From contig NZ_BMPI01000003.1 in the NCBI RefSeq assembly GCF_014647515.1, positions 1 through 64,000 of the forward strand: a DNA stretch of 64,000 nt, in the 5' to 3' direction. The stretch comes from Dactylosporangium sucinum. Lineage in GTDB: Bacteria; Actinomycetota; Actinomycetes; Mycobacteriales; Micromonosporaceae. Of this stretch, positions 18,781 to 28,864 are shown piece after piece (position 1 is the stretch's first letter; the number at the start of each line of letters is the position of its first letter). Both the position numbers and the translations under genes were made by a program. The notes below the pieces were generated by a model. That model saw nothing but the letters and a program-made list of their open reading frames with translations. It was not told where the DNA came from and did no database searches.

Positions 18781-19973
18781 CAGATGCCCCCCACGAAGCG
18801 GCCGGGTGCGAGCGTGCCGTCCGGGTCGAACTGCTCCTTGACCCGGCGCATGAGGTCGAGGCCGTCGACGTGGCCCCACACGTCGACGCGGGAGCGGACG
18901 GCCGGGGGCGCGGTCAGCACCACGCAGTGGCCGGCGCCGGCGCGGGTGGCCGCGCGCAGGTCGCTCACCACGCCGGCGACGATGCCCGGGTCGGTGCCGC
19001 CGGGCAGGCCGGCGTAGAGGACGCCGGTGCCGGCCGAGCCGCGCACGTGCAGCGGCACGTCGTGCAGCTGGGCGGTGACGCCGGCCGCGGTCAGCAGGTA
19101 CGACACCCGGGACAGCGCCGACGTGAGCTTGATGCCGACGTCGCCGGGCGCCCAGGGGTACCGCCCCCAGCCCGGCGGCGGCGCCTCGTCGGCCGTCGCC
19201 TCGTCGCCGAGCAGCTTCGCGAGGTCGGCCGCGCGCTGGGCGACCCCGGCCGGCACGCCCTCCACCAGCGCGGTCACCGTCATCGGGGCGGTGTCGACCT
19301 CCAGCGCGCTCGGCACCACCTGCGCGCCGAGGACGGCCGACAGGGCCCGCCCGGCCTCGTCCGGCCCCTCGACGGGCACCGACACGAAGCGGCGGGCGGC
19401 GGGGAGCGGATGCAGCCGGAAGGCGCACTCGGTGATCACGCCGAGCGTGCCGTACGAGCCGGCGACCAGCTTGCCGAGGTCGTAGCCGGCGACGTTCTTG
19501 ACGACCTTGCCGCCGGCCTTGGCGACCACCCCGTCGGCGCGGACCACGGTGACCCCGATGAGCAGGTCGCGGACGGTGCCGTACAGCATCCGCCGCGGCC
19601 CCGACGCGTTCACCGCCACCGTGCCGCCGACGGTCGCGCCGGGCAGCGGCTCGTCGAGCGCCAGCTGCTGGCCGGCCGGGCGCAGCGCCTCCTGGACCTG
19701 GCGCAGGGGCGTGCCGGCCCGGACCACCGCGACCAGGTCGCCGGCGGCGTGCTCGACGAGGCCGGTCAGCCCGCAGGTCTCCAGGATCAGGTCGAGCCGC
19801 TGCGGGGGCAGCGCCCAGTCCTGGCGCGTGCCGCCGCCGCGCACGACGAGGGCGAGCCCGTCGGCCGCGGCACCCCGCACCACGTCTGAGACCTCGGCCA
19901 CCGACGACGGCGTCGCCACCGCGGCGGCCGCCACCCCGGCGATCTCCCCGCCGGCCCCCGCTACTGCTGTCAT
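18780..19973 (-). CDS. glcE: Glycolate oxidase FAD-binding subunit GlcE
   Basis: 397 residues. Single FAD_binding_4 domain: ALVVRGGGTRQDW, then PLPGATVGGTVAVNASGPRR and YDLGKLVAGSYGTLGVITE, the last being the conserved FAD-pyrophosphate region. It lacks the long C-terminal substrate domain of GlcD, as expected for GlcE. Start ATG 19973 follows the glcD stop by 2 nt. With GlcD and GlcF it oxidises glycolate (or lactate) to glyoxylate. Confidence 0.93.
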   Translation of the reverse strand: MTAVAGAGGEIAGVAAAAVATPSSVAEVSDVVRGAAADGLALVVRGGGTRQDWALPPQRLDLILETCGLTGLVEHAAGDLVAVVRAGTPLRQVQEALRPAGQQLALDEPLPGATVGGTVAVNASGPRRMLYGTVRDLLIGVTVVRADGVVAKAGGKVVKNVAGYDLGKLVAGSYGTLGVITECAFRLHPLPAARRFVSVPVEGPDEAGRALSAVLGAQVVPSALEVDTAPMTVTALVEGVPAGVAQRAADLAKLLGDEATADEAPPPGWGRYPWAPGDVGIKLTSALSRVSYLLTAAGVTAQLHDVPLHVRGSAGTGVLYAGLPGGTDPGIVAGVVSDLRAATRAGAGHCVVLTAPPAVRSRVDVWGHVDGLDLMRRVKEQFDPDGTLAPGRFVGGI

Positions 19974-19975
19974 GC

Positions 19976-21433
19976 TCAGAACACCTCCGCGACGCCGGCC
20001 TCCTGGAGCGGGTGCGGTCCCTTGCGCCGTCCGGGGACCTCGCCGCACAGCCGCGGGGTGGGGAACACCTTGCCCGGGTTCGCCAGCCCCCGCGGGTCGA
20101 ACGCGCACCGCACCAGCTGCATCGTGTCGAGGTCGTCCTCGGAGTACATCCGCGGCAGGTGCTTGGCCTTGTCCACACCGACGCCGTGCTCGCCGGTGAT
20201 CGAGCCGCCGTGCTCGACGCAGATGTCGAGGATCGCCCCGGACACCGTCTCGGCCCGCTCGGCCTGGCCGGCGACCGCCTCGTCGAACAGCACGAGCGGG
20301 TGCAGGTTGCCGTCGCCGGCGTGGAACACGTTGGCCACCCGGACCCCGTGCTCGGCGGCGAGCTCGCCGATGCGGGTCAGCACCTGCGGCAGCGCGGTGC
20401 GCGGGATGACCCCGTCCTGCACGATGTAGTCCGGGCTGATCCGGCCGACGGCCGCGAACGCCGACTTGCGGCCCTTCCAGAACAGCGCCCGCTCGGCGTC
20501 GTCGGCGGCGATGCGGATCTCGAAGGCGCCGCTCGCGCGGCAGAACTCCTCGACCGCCTCGAACTGCGCCGCCACCTCGGCGGCGGGCCCGTCGAGCTCG
20601 ACGATGAGCACGGCGCCGGCCCCCTCCGGATAGCCGCAGTGGACGGCCGCCTCCGCCGCCTCGATCGCCAGGGCGTCCATCATCTCGACCGCGGCGGGCA
20701 CCACGCCGGCGGCGATGATGGCCGACGTGGCCGCGCCGGCCTCGTCGGTGCCGCGGAACGCCGCGAGCAGGGTGCGCACGGTCTCCGGCAGGCGCACCAG
20801 CCGTACCGTCACCTCCGTCGCGATGCCGAGGGTGCCCTCGGAGCCGACGAACGCGCCCAGGAGGTCGTAGCCCGGTGCGTCCGGGGCCCGTCCGCCGAGC
20901 CGCACCAGCTCGCCGTCGGGCGTGACGATCTGCGCGCCCGTGACGTGGTTGGTGGTGAAGCCGTACTTCAGGCAGTGCGCCCCGCCCGAGTTCTCCGCGA
21001 CGTTCCCGCCTATCGAGCAGATCTGCTGGCTGGAGGGGTCGGGCGCGTAGTAGTAGCCGTGCGGCCCGGCGGCCCGGCTCACCTCCAGGTTGATCACGCC
21101 CGGCTCGACCACGGCCCGCTCGTCGTGCGGCGCGACCTCGATGATCGAGCGCAGCTGCGAGGTCACGATCAGCGCGCCCTCGGCGTGCGGCAGCGCGCCG
21201 CCGGACAGGCCGGTGCCGGAGCCGCGGGCGACGAACGGCACGCCCGCCGCGGCGCAGGCCCGGACCGTGAACGCGCACTCCTCCGCGGTGCGGGGGAGCA
21301 CCACGATCCCGGGGATCACCCGGTAGTGGGCCAGCCCGTCGCATTCGTAGGTCCGCAGCTGCTGGCGGTCGGTGAGCACCTGGTCCGGCCGGAGCCGGGC
21401 GCGCAGGGCGACCGCCAGCGCATCGAGGCTCAT
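19976..21433 (-). CDS. glcD: Glycolate oxidase subunit GlcD
   Basis: 485 residues. FAD-linked oxidase: [56 protein letters not shown] and [14 protein letters not shown] in order. The C-terminal FAD-oxidase domain has [16 protein letters not shown] and [11 protein letters not shown]. All match the GlcD/D-lactate dehydrogenase group. Catalyses glycolate to glyoxylate. Its ATG overlaps the malate synthase stop (ATGA), coupling production of glyoxylate to its use. Confidence 0.95.
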   Translation of the reverse strand: MSLDALAVALRARLRPDQVLTDRQQLRTYECDGLAHYRVIPGIVVLPRTAEECAFTVRACAAAGVPFVARGSGTGLSGGALPHAEGALIVTSQLRSIIEVAPHDERAVVEPGVINLEVSRAAGPHGYYYAPDPSSQQICSIGGNVAENSGGAHCLKYGFTTNHVTGAQIVTPDGELVRLGGRAPDAPGYDLLGAFVGSEGTLGIATEVTVRLVRLPETVRTLLAAFRGTDEAGAATSAIIAAGVVPAAVEMMDALAIEAAEAAVHCGYPEGAGAVLIVELDGPAAEVAAQFEAVEEFCRASGAFEIRIAADDAERALFWKGRKSAFAAVGRISPDYIVQDGVIPRTALPQVLTRIGELAAEHGVRVANVFHAGDGNLHPLVLFDEAVAGQAERAETVSGAILDICVEHGGSITGEHGVGVDKAKHLPRMYSEDDLDTMQLVRCAFDPRGLANPGKVFPTPRLCGEVPGRRKGPHPLQEAGVAEVF

Positions 21434-22989
21434 GGCATCCGTTCGTACGCCGGCAAGGTCAGGAAGTCAACGAACTCGTCCGCCACGGCCACCTCCATGA
21501 ACAGCGCGCGGGCGGCGGCCAGGTCGCCGCCCAGCTTCGCGAGCTCCTCGCCGGCGACCCGCTCGACCAGCTCACGGGTCACCGTCTCGCCGGTGTCGGC
21601 GAGTTTCACGTCGTTGTGCAGCCACTGCCACACCTGCGAGCGGGAGATCTCCGCCGTCGCCGCGTCCTCCATCAGGTTGTTGATCGCCACGGCGCCGGTG
21701 CCCTTGAGCCAGGCGTCGAGGTACTGCACGCCGACGCTCACCGCGCTGCGCAGCCCGGCCTCGGTCTGCTGCCCCGGGGTGTCGCCGACGGCGAGCAGGT
21801 CGGCGGCGGTCACCCGCACGTCGTCGCGCCGCCGGTCGAGCTGGTTCTCCCGGTCGCCGAGGACGCCGTCGAAGATCTCCCGGCAGACCGGCACCAGGTC
21901 GGGGTGGGCCACCCAGGAGCCGTCGAAGCCGTCGCCGGCCTCGCGGGTCTTGTCGGCCGACACCTTCTCCAGCGCGACCCGGTTGACCTCCGGGTCGCGG
22001 CGGCTCGGGATGAACGCGGCCATGCCGCCGATCGCGTGGGCGCCGCGCTTGTGGCAGGTGCTCACCAGCAGCTCGGTGTAGGCGCGCATGAACGGCACGG
22101 TCATCGTCACCGAGTTGCGGTCGGGCAGCAGGAAGTCCTTGCCCCTCGTGCGGAACTTCTTGATGACGCTGAACATGTAGTCCCAGCGGCCGGCGTTGAG
22201 CCCGGCCGAGTGCTCGCGCAGCTCGTAGAGGATCTCCTCCATCTCGAACGCGGCCGGGAACGTCTCGATGAGCACCGTGGCCCGGATGGTGCCGAGCGGC
22301 CGGCCGAAGCGCTCCTCGGCGTGGGTGAACACCTCGTTCCACAGGCGGGCCTCGAGGTGGGACTCCATCTTGGGCAGGTAGAAGTACGGCCGGGTGGCCA
22401 GGTGGTTGTGGAAGAAGTACAGCGCGAAGTCGACCAGCGAGCCCGACGTCCGCTGCCCGTCGACCAGGATGTGCTTCTCGGGCAGGTGCCAGCCGCGCGG
22501 GCGCACCACGATCGTCGGCCGGGGGCCGTCGGTCAGCTCGTACCGCTTGCCCTCCGGCGAGGTGAACGCCAGCCTCCCGGCGACGGCGTCGCGCAGGTTG
22601 AGCTGGCCCTCGACGACGTTCTCCCAGAGCGGGGTGTTGGCGTCCTCGTGGTCGGCCAGCCAGACCTTCGCGCCCGAGTTGAGCGCGTTGATCGTCATCT
22701 TCGCGTCGGTCGGCCCGGTGATCTCGACCCGCCGGTCGACCAGCCCGGGCGCCGGCTCGGCCACCTGCCAGTCGGCCTCCCGGATCTCGCGCGTCTCGGG
22801 CAGGAAGCCCAGCGTGCCCCCGGCGGACAGGGCTTCCTGGCGCTCCTTGCGGGCCTCCAGCAGCTCCAGCCGGCGGCCGTTGAACTCCCGGTGCAGATCT
22901 GCCAGGAAACTCTGAGCCTCTTCGGTGAGGATCTCGGCGAAGCGTTCGGTGAGCGGTCCGGTAATCTCGACGCCCGTAGCGTTGCCCAT
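21430..22989 (-). CDS. aceB: Malate synthase A
   Basis: 519 residues, typical of isoform A. Landmarks: [51 protein letters not shown] (PKMES carries catalytic surroundings), [36 protein letters not shown] and [16 protein letters not shown]. Condenses glyoxylate with acetyl-CoA to malate. First gene of the glycolate operon. In Streptomyces malate synthase is linked to allantoin use, and this window also encodes urate-to-ureidoglycolate enzymes, so glyoxylate from ureides is a plausible substrate source. Confidence 0.97.
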   Translation of the reverse strand: MGNATGVEITGPLTERFAEILTEEAQSFLADLHREFNGRRLELLEARKERQEALSAGGTLGFLPETREIREADWQVAEPAPGLVDRRVEITGPTDAKMTINALNSGAKVWLADHEDANTPLWENVVEGQLNLRDAVAGRLAFTSPEGKRYELTDGPRPTIVVRPRGWHLPEKHILVDGQRTSGSLVDFALYFFHNHLATRPYFYLPKMESHLEARLWNEVFTHAEERFGRPLGTIRATVLIETFPAAFEMEEILYELREHSAGLNAGRWDYMFSVIKKFRTRGKDFLLPDRNSVTMTVPFMRAYTELLVSTCHKRGAHAIGGMAAFIPSRRDPEVNRVALEKVSADKTREAGDGFDGSWVAHPDLVPVCREIFDGVLGDRENQLDRRRDDVRVTAADLLAVGDTPGQQTEAGLRSAVSVGVQYLDAWLKGTGAVAINNLMEDAATAEISRSQVWQWLHNDVKLADTGETVTRELVERVAGEELAKLGGDLAAARALFMEVAVADEFVDFLTLPAYERMP

Positions 22990-23128
22990 ACCCTGACCTT
23001 AGGCCAATCTCCGGGCCCCCGGGGCGTGCCACATGGCGTGTGGTATGGGAAGCTCTGCCGAACCGTCATCGGGTCCATACTCAGGTCCATCGAAACGTCG
23101 GGCCGTCCAGCAGGGGAGTCGTCGAACT

Positions 23129-24142
23129 GTGAGCGATCGGGGCAGGAGCCGCCGCACTGCGAGGTCGACCAAGGTCACCCCGGCGAAGGCCGCGGCGCCG
23201 GAGCAGGCGACGCCGGAGGAGTCCCCCGTCGAGGAGACGGAAACCGCGGACCTCGGCGGGACGGCGAAGGAAGTTTCGTCCACGGAGCCGGCCGAGACGC
23301 CGGACGAGACCGCTGACGAGACGTCGGACGCATCGGGCGATCCGGACAAGACCGACAAGGGTGACAAAGCGGCCGATCCGGACGCGGTGGCCGACAACGG
23401 CGACGACGCCGACGACGAGCCTGCCGACGAGCCGGCCGCCGAGGCGTCCAAGGACAAGAAGGCCGAGGTCAAGAAGGGCAAGGGCGCGCCACCGCCGCTG
23501 ACCAAGGCCGACAAGCGCGCCGCCGCCCGCAAGGCCGCCCAGAAGGTCGCCCGGCGCCGCCGGGTCTTCCAGGGCATCGCCGGCACCGTCATCGTCGTGC
23601 TGGCCGTCGGCGGCGCGTTCGCCGGCGTCTGGTACTTCGGCGACCGGGCCGAGGAGCGCAAGACCAAGTGCAAGCCGGCGGCCCAGGTCAGCTACCCGCC
23701 GCTGCTCGGCGGCTTCGACAAGCGGCTCGCCACCGAGCCGACGGTCGAGAAGGGCACCGGCGACGTCAAGAACACCGAGAAGACGGTCCTCATCGAGGGC
23801 CCGTGCAAGGCCGTCAAGGCGGGCCAGACGGTGACCGTCAACTACGTCGGCGTGACGTACGTCGACGGCAAGATGTTCGACTCGTCCTGGTCGAAGAAGA
23901 AGACCTTCGACACCGCTGTCGGCATGAAGCAGTCCGGCAAGCAGCAGGAGGTCCTCACCGGCTGGGACGAGGGCCTGGTCGGCGTGAAGGTCGGCAGCCG
24001 GGTCCAGCTCGACATCCCGGCCAAGGACGCCTACGGCGCCAACCCGCCCGAGGGCGCCCCCGCCGGCACGCTCCGCTTCGTGATCGACGTGCTCGACGCC
24101 AAGGACGCCGACCAGACCGGCCTCGGCGGCCTGGGCGGCTGA
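23129..24142 (+). CDS. Membrane-anchored FKBP-type peptidyl-prolyl isomerase
   Basis: 337 residues from the GTG at 23129, preceded by CAGGGGAG with 10-nt spacing; an upstream ATG at 23033 is possible but has no such site. A charged, disordered cytoplasmic region (about 1-150, rich in Asp/Glu/Lys/Thr) leads to one transmembrane helix (about 160-180). The external FKBP domain follows: GQTVTVNYVGVTYVDGKMFDSSW, then LTGWDEGLVGVKVGSRVQLDIP and a YG-rich AYGANPPEGAPAGTLRFVIDVL end. Likely folds or isomerises secreted proteins. 21 nt precede the SDR gene. Confidence 0.9.
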   Translation: MSDRGRSRRTARSTKVTPAKAAAPEQATPEESPVEETETADLGGTAKEVSSTEPAETPDETADETSDASGDPDKTDKGDKAADPDAVADNGDDADDEPADEPAAEASKDKKAEVKKGKGAPPPLTKADKRAAARKAAQKVARRRRVFQGIAGTVIVVLAVGGAFAGVWYFGDRAEERKTKCKPAAQVSYPPLLGGFDKRLATEPTVEKGTGDVKNTEKTVLIEGPCKAVKAGQTVTVNYVGVTYVDGKMFDSSWSKKKTFDTAVGMKQSGKQQEVLTGWDEGLVGVKVGSRVQLDIPAKDAYGANPPEGAPAGTLRFVIDVLDAKDADQTGLGGLGG

Positions 24143-24163
24143 CCCGCGGGTAGCGTCTGACGG

Positions 24164-24952
24164 GTGCACGCTGTCCTGCTCACCGGCGCCACCGGCGGCC
24201 TCGGCCGCTGGCTGGCGCCGAGGCTCGGCGCCGCCGGCCTGACCGTCCTGCTGCACGGCCGCGACAAGGCCGGGGTCGACCGCGGGGTCGCCGAGGTCCA
24301 CGCGGCCGGCGGCCGGGCCGAGGGCTTCGTGGCCGACCTGGCCGACCTGGCCGAGGTCGACCGGCTGGCCCGGGCGGTCGCCGGGCGCGAGGACCTCACC
24401 GTGCTGGTCAACAACGCCGGCGTCGGGTTCGGCGAGCCGGGCGCGCCGCGGGAGCTCTCCGCCGACGGGTATGAGCTGCGCTGGGCGGTCAACCTGCTCG
24501 CCCCGGTCCACCTGACCCGCGCGCTGCTGCCGACCCTGCGGGTCAACGCGCACTCCAAGGTGGTCAACCTCGGCTCGCTCGGCCAGGCGCCGATCGACTT
24601 CGACGACCTGCAGATGGCGCAGCGCTACGACGGGATCACCGCCTACCGGCGGTCCAAGCTCGCGCTCGCCGTGTGGACCTTCGAGCTGGCCGAGCACGAG
24701 GAGCGGCAGCGCACCGGCGTCTCGGTCAACTGCCTGCACCCGGCCACGTTCATGGACACCGCGATGGTCCGCGAGGCCGGGCAGCCGCCGCACTCGACCG
24801 TCGAGCAGGGCGGCGCGGCGACGCTGCGGCTCATCATGGAGGAGCACGGCACCGGCGGCTTCTTCAACGGCACCGAGCCGGCGCAGGCCCACCCCGACGC
24901 CTACGACCCCCGGGTGCGCGACCGCCTCAGGGCGGCCCTAGCCGGGTTCTGA
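24164..24952 (+). CDS. Short-chain dehydrogenase/reductase
   Basis: 262 residues from GTG. Rossmann fold: TGATGGLGRWLAPRLG (nucleotide-binding glycines), NNAGVGFG, and catalytic AYRRSKLALA with S at VVNLGSLG. The C-terminal NCLHPATFMDT is the PG-type region of classical or retinol-dehydrogenase-like SDRs. HGRDK after strand 2 suggests NADP(H) preference. Substrate unknown. Its last 15 bp overlap the convergent gene at 24938. Confidence 0.85.
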   Translation: MHAVLLTGATGGLGRWLAPRLGAAGLTVLLHGRDKAGVDRGVAEVHAAGGRAEGFVADLADLAEVDRLARAVAGREDLTVLVNNAGVGFGEPGAPRELSADGYELRWAVNLLAPVHLTRALLPTLRVNAHSKVVNLGSLGQAPIDFDDLQMAQRYDGITAYRRSKLALAVWTFELAEHEERQRTGVSVNCLHPATFMDTAMVREAGQPPHSTVEQGGAATLRLIMEEHGTGGFFNGTEPAQAHPDAYDPRVRDRLRAALAGF

Positions 24953-26122
24953 GGCGAGGCGGCGCAGCCGCTCCACGACCCCCGGATGCGGCCACGAGCG
25001 CAGCCGGAACCGCTCCGGGCGCACGCCCGGCTCCGGCTCCAGGTCGACCTCGCGGGTCACGTCGTCCCACGCGACCAGGAAGGTGTCGGCGTCCTGCGCG
25101 GGGAAGGCCACGTAGTCGGCCCGGGGGAGCAGCGTGTCGACGCCCTCGGCCCAGCTCGCCACCGAGAACATGCGGCCCTGGCGCTCGGCCACCATGAGCT
25201 TCGCGACGAACGCCTCCGACTCCAGGTGGGCCGCCTGCGCCGCGTACTCGTTCGCGGCCAGGACCACCTCGGAGCGGTGCACCGCCGGGTGCCGCGGGTC
25301 GTCCGCCGGCACGGAGTAGGGCACCACCGCACCGGTCGCGTCCACGGTGTAGGCCATCGTCGAGATCGGGCGGGCGGCCTCGCGGTACTCCTCCTCGATG
25401 ATCTCGAAGAGCTTGCCGATCCCGTCGGAGTCGGCGGCCAGCACCACGCCGGTGGTGTCCGGCACGAACGCGACCGGGCGCCCGCCGAGCAGGCGCTCCT
25501 GCCCGGCCAGCCAGCCGTCGACGAGCAGGTGCGACGCCCAGTAGGCGTCGCCGGACTCCACCATCCGCACGATCGACGGCTGGTCGTCGGTCTCCGGGCG
25601 GGTGGTGCGCTCGGCCAGCTCGGCCAGGTTCGCCCGGGCCCGGTCGTAGACGGCCCGCTCGGTGACGCCCCACGCGGACAGCTGCGCCCCGGTGACGTAC
25701 ATGATCGAGGTCGGCTGGTCGACGACCACGAACTCGGCGATGAACGGCAGCGCCGGGCGGCGCAGCGGCCGCGGCGCCCCGCCGGGAGCGCCCAGGCCGA
25801 AGGACTCCGAGCGCAGCAGTGGCCGCAGCAGGTGGGCGACGTCCGCCCAGGTGTCCGGGGCGCCCGGGTTGAACACCACCGCCGCCAGGAACGCCGCGAT
25901 CCGCTGCCGCCGCTCCTCGCGGCCGGCGCCGGCGCACTCGCGGAACAGGTTCCCGAGGTAGGCCAGCGAGGGCGCCGCCGTCTTCGAGTCCCGCCGCAGC
26001 TGGATGGCGAACTGCTCGGGCAGGTAGCGGGCCTCGGCCACGCCGGCGTCCCGCACCGCCGTGAGCACCTGGCGGGCGAACCGCTCGCGCGGCGACCCCA
26101 GCAACTTGTCCAGCAGCCCCAT
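24938..26122 (-). CDS. Conserved hypothetical protein
   Basis: 394 residues from ATG 26122 (MGLLDKLLGSPRERFARQVL). Soluble, no signal peptide. N-terminus resembles DUF1444-like proteins (a GLLDKL start, an EARYLPEQFAIQL strand, then LGNLFREC), and a later LLVDGWL...FVPDTTGVVLAADSD segment looks like a conserved alpha/beta core. I do not recognise a catalytic motif. Convergent with, and overlapping by 15 bp, the SDR gene; divergent from the TPP enzyme across 65 bp. Confidence 0.65.
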   Translation of the reverse strand: MGLLDKLLGSPRERFARQVLTAVRDAGVAEARYLPEQFAIQLRRDSKTAAPSLAYLGNLFRECAGAGREERRQRIAAFLAAVVFNPGAPDTWADVAHLLRPLLRSESFGLGAPGGAPRPLRRPALPFIAEFVVVDQPTSIMYVTGAQLSAWGVTERAVYDRARANLAELAERTTRPETDDQPSIVRMVESGDAYWASHLLVDGWLAGQERLLGGRPVAFVPDTTGVVLAADSDGIGKLFEIIEEEYREAARPISTMAYTVDATGAVVPYSVPADDPRHPAVHRSEVVLAANEYAAQAAHLESEAFVAKLMVAERQGRMFSVASWAEGVDTLLPRADYVAFPAQDADTFLVAWDDVTREVDLEPEPGVRPERFRLRSWPHPGVVERLRRLASEPG

Positions 26123-26187
26123 CTGCCGCACGGTACCGGATCGGCCGCCGAGGTTTGGACCCGTCGTCCTCGGCAAAGCGGTGAGGT

Positions 26188-27957
26188 ATGACGAAGCAGA
26201 CCGTCGGCGAGGCGATCATCGCGAGGCTGGCCGACTGGGGGGTCGACACCGTGTTCGGGCTCCCCGGCGACGGCGTGAACGGCTTGATGGAGGGGCTGCG
26301 GCGCAACGCCGACCGGGTCCGGTTCGTGCTGGTGCACCACGAGGAGTCCGCCGCGTTCATGGCGTGCGCCCACGCCAAGGCGACCGGCCGGCTCGGCGTG
26401 TGCCTGGCGACCTCCGGCCCCGGCGGCATCCACCTGGCCAACGGCCTCTACGACGCCAAGCTGGACCACGCGCCGGTCCTGGCGATCACCGGCATGCAGG
26501 AGTCGAGCGTCTTCGGCACCGGCTATCAGCAGGAGGTCCACCTGGACCGGCTGTACGAGGACGTGGCCGAGTACAACGAGCCGATCGTCAACCCGGCCCA
26601 GGTCCCCGCGCTCGTCGACATCGCGGTGCGCACCGCGCTGGCCCGCCGCGGCGTCGCCCACCTCACCGTCCCCAACGACGTGCAGGTCGCGACGGTCGGC
26701 GACAACCCCTACGAGGAGGTGGGGCCGGCCCGCGAGCCGGCGACCGCGCCCGTGTGGGTGCACCCGCCGGTCCGCCCGGCCGACGACGACCTGCAGGCCG
26801 CCGCCGACCTGCTCAACGCGGGCGAGCGGGTGGCCATCCTGGCCGGGGCCGGCGCGGCGCGCGCCGGCGCCATCGTGGAGCTGACCGCCGATGTGCTCGG
26901 CGCGCCGATCGTGAAGTCGCTCATGGGCAAGGCCGCGATCCCCGACGACTCGCCGTTCACCACGGGCGGGCTCGGGCTGCTGGGGACGGCGCCGAGCGAG
27001 GACCTGATGGACGAGTGCGACACCCTGCTCATGGTCGGGACGAACTTCCCGTACACGAAGTTCCTTCCCAAACCCGGACAGGCGCACGTCATCCAGATCG
27101 ACGTCGAGGCCAGCCGGGTCGGCACGCGCATACCGACCGACGTGCCGCTGGTGGGCGACGCCGGGGCCACCCTGGAGTCGCTGCTGCCCCGGCTCAAGCG
27201 GCGCGAGGATCGGCGTTTTCTCCAGCGGTACCAGGAGAAGATGCGCGACTGGCGGCAGCGCATGACGGCGCTGGAGGACCCGGAGCGCGACCCGATCGCG
27301 CCGCAGTACCTGGCCCGGGCGCTGGACCGGGCGGCCGCCCCCGACGCGATCATGTGCTGCGACTCGGGGACCGTCGCGACCTGGGCCGCGCGGCACTGGC
27401 ACGCGACCGGGCGCCGCGAGTTCTACCTGTCCGGCACGCTGGCCTCGATGGCGCCGGGGCTGCCCTACGCGATCGCGTTGCAGCACGAGTACCCCGGGCG
27501 CCAGTGCATCGCCTTCGTCGGCGACGGCGGCTTCGCGATGCTGATGGCGGAGTTCCACACCGCCGTCCGCTACCGGCTGCCGATCAAGGTCGTCGTGAAC
27601 AACAACAACGCGCTCGGCATGATCGTGTGGGAGCAGATGGTGCTCGGCTTCCCGGAGTACGGCGTGCGCTTCGGCGACCCGTCCCCGGACTACTCGGCCT
27701 GGGCCCGCGGCTGCGGCGGCTTCGGCGCGCGGATCTCCCACTCGTCGCAGCTGCCGGGCGCGCTGCAGGAGGCCCTCGCCTTCGACGGCCCGGCCCTCCT
27801 CGACGTGGCGATCGACGCCGACGAGCCACCGATGCCGGCCAAGGTGACGTACCAGCAGGCGGTCCACTTCGCCGAGGCGTTCCTGCGCGGCCAGCCGCAC
27901 AAGGCCAGCATCGCCACCACGATCCTCAAGGACCGGATCACCCGGCTGAAGAGCTGA
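26188..27957 (+). CDS. ThDP-dependent enzyme, pyruvate-oxidase-like
   Basis: 589 residues with the three domains of the ThDP superfamily. The PYR domain has GVDTVFGLPGDGVNGLMEGL and catalytic Glu in VHHEESAAFMA. The middle domain has VAILAGAGAARAGA and the PP domain GDGGFAMLMAEFHTAV...NNNNALGM (ThDP/Mg motif GDG-N). The pattern is closest to PoxB-type pyruvate oxidases rather than biosynthetic acetolactate synthase; no regulatory subunit gene is adjacent. Probably decarboxylates pyruvate or another 2-oxo acid. DUF6343 gene follows 10 nt later. Confidence 0.85.
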   Translation: MTKQTVGEAIIARLADWGVDTVFGLPGDGVNGLMEGLRRNADRVRFVLVHHEESAAFMACAHAKATGRLGVCLATSGPGGIHLANGLYDAKLDHAPVLAITGMQESSVFGTGYQQEVHLDRLYEDVAEYNEPIVNPAQVPALVDIAVRTALARRGVAHLTVPNDVQVATVGDNPYEEVGPAREPATAPVWVHPPVRPADDDLQAAADLLNAGERVAILAGAGAARAGAIVELTADVLGAPIVKSLMGKAAIPDDSPFTTGGLGLLGTAPSEDLMDECDTLLMVGTNFPYTKFLPKPGQAHVIQIDVEASRVGTRIPTDVPLVGDAGATLESLLPRLKRREDRRFLQRYQEKMRDWRQRMTALEDPERDPIAPQYLARALDRAAAPDAIMCCDSGTVATWAARHWHATGRREFYLSGTLASMAPGLPYAIALQHEYPGRQCIAFVGDGGFAMLMAEFHTAVRYRLPIKVVVNNNNALGMIVWEQMVLGFPEYGVRFGDPSPDYSAWARGCGGFGARISHSSQLPGALQEALAFDGPALLDVAIDADEPPMPAKVTYQQAVHFAEAFLRGQPHKASIATTILKDRITRLKS

Positions 27958-27967
27958 GAGGCATCGC

Positions 27968-28225
27968 ATGCGGTCCCAACGGCGCAGCGCGCGCGGCACG
28001 GTCGGGCACCCCTACAGTGCCCTGAACCTCCGGCTCGTGCTGGCCGCGTTCGGGTTCGTGACCAGCGCGGTCCTGGCGATCCTGGCCTGGTCGGCCGGGA
28101 TCGCCTGGCTGGCGATCGTGCTGTTCGCGCTGGCCGCGACGGCGCTGGTCGACATGGTCGTGGTCGAGCTGCGCCGCCGGGCCCGCCGCCGCGAGGGCGG
28201 CGGCCGCGGCTCGCTGTTCGAGTAG
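27968..28225 (+). CDS. DUF6343 small membrane protein
   Basis: 85 residues: a basic N-terminus (MRSQRRSARGTVGHPYSALN), two adjacent transmembrane helices (about 25-42 and 45-65), and an Arg/Gly-rich tail. HPYSALNLRLVLAAFG is the mark of the actinobacterial DUF6343 family. Probably co-transcribed with the TPP enzyme. Function unknown. Confidence 0.75.
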   Translation: MRSQRRSARGTVGHPYSALNLRLVLAAFGFVTSAVLAILAWSAGIAWLAIVLFALAATALVDMVVVELRRRARRREGGGRGSLFE

Positions 28226-28232
28226 CCCCGCC

Positions 28233-28330
28233 CCTCCCTCCGCGTCGATCTTGCACCTGTGGTGCCAGGACACTCCGTGAATGCCCCGGTTTGTCAGGCA
28301 CCACAACTGCAAGATCGACGCGGAGGGAGG
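28233..28330. repeat. Dispersed palindromic element, copy A
   Basis: Arms 28233-28266 and 28297-28330 are complementary over 34 nt with two mismatches, around a 30-nt loop. The inner 82 bp recur at 55194-55275 in the opposite orientation. Loops differ at only about 4 of 30 positions, so these are copies of one element, not independent terminators. Lies between the convergent stops at 28225 and 28339 and could end both transcripts. Confidence 0.92.
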
Positions 28331-28338
28331 CGGGGCGG

Positions 28339-28704
28339 TCAGCGGCGGGCGCGGTGGGCGCCGACCGGGCGGCCCGAGCGGACCGAGCGGGCCCAGTGGC
28401 GGGTGCGGCCGACGGTCATCGCCACGCCGCCCGGGATGCGCATGCCGCCCAGGCCCACCACGCCGCCGACGAGCACGATGCCGCCGAACGCCAGCAGGCC
28501 CGTGGCGGTCAGCAGGCGCACGGTCTGTTCGTCGTCGCGCGGCGGCAGGTCGCGGGCCGTCGACGACGGCTGCTCGGCGGCGACTGGGGACGACAGCGCG
28601 CTCGCCGCCAGCGCCGGGCCCGGATCCCCGGTCGCCTGGGCGGCGCTGAGCGTGCCGATCGCCAGGGCCACCCCGGCGACGCACTGCCATGCCTTCGTCC
28701 TCAT
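28339..28704 (-). CDS. Small secreted/membrane protein
   Basis: 121 residues from ATG 28704. Signal peptide (MRTKAWQCVAGVALAIGTL, cleavage near AQA-TG), a Ser/Pro/Glu-rich exposed segment, one transmembrane helix of about 22 residues (about 73-95, LLAFGGIVLVGGVVGLGG), then a basic tail rich in Arg. Predicted to span the membrane with the Arg-rich end inside. No family recognised. Confidence 0.6.
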   Translation of the reverse strand: MRTKAWQCVAGVALAIGTLSAAQATGDPGPALAASALSSPVAAEQPSSTARDLPPRDDEQTVRLLTATGLLAFGGIVLVGGVVGLGGMRIPGGVAMTVGRTRHWARSVRSGRPVGAHRARR

Positions 28705-28864
28705 CAATCGACCGTCTTCCTCGTCCGTTCGTCCGGATTCCGTCACCGGACGTGCACTTCTCGGGCCGGTCGTGCACGGTAGGTCGCATTCGTGGGATTT
28801 GGCGAGGCCGATCGGTCACCCGGGCCGGGTGAACGACGACCTCACCCGTGGGACAGTGATCGGC

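Noticed and set aside
20169-20177. TTGTCCACA, an exact DnaA-box-like sequence
   Set aside because: Single copy inside glcD coding sequence, no cluster and no dnaA/dnaN nearby; not an origin.
20012-22081. A 689-codon plus-strand open frame opposite glcD/aceB
   Set aside because: Antisense shadow; both glcD and aceB beneath it have complete catalytic motifs.
25057-27999. A 980-codon minus-strand open frame
   Set aside because: High-GC shadow across the TPP-enzyme gene and the 24938-26122 gene; the protein is low-complexity and has no motif.
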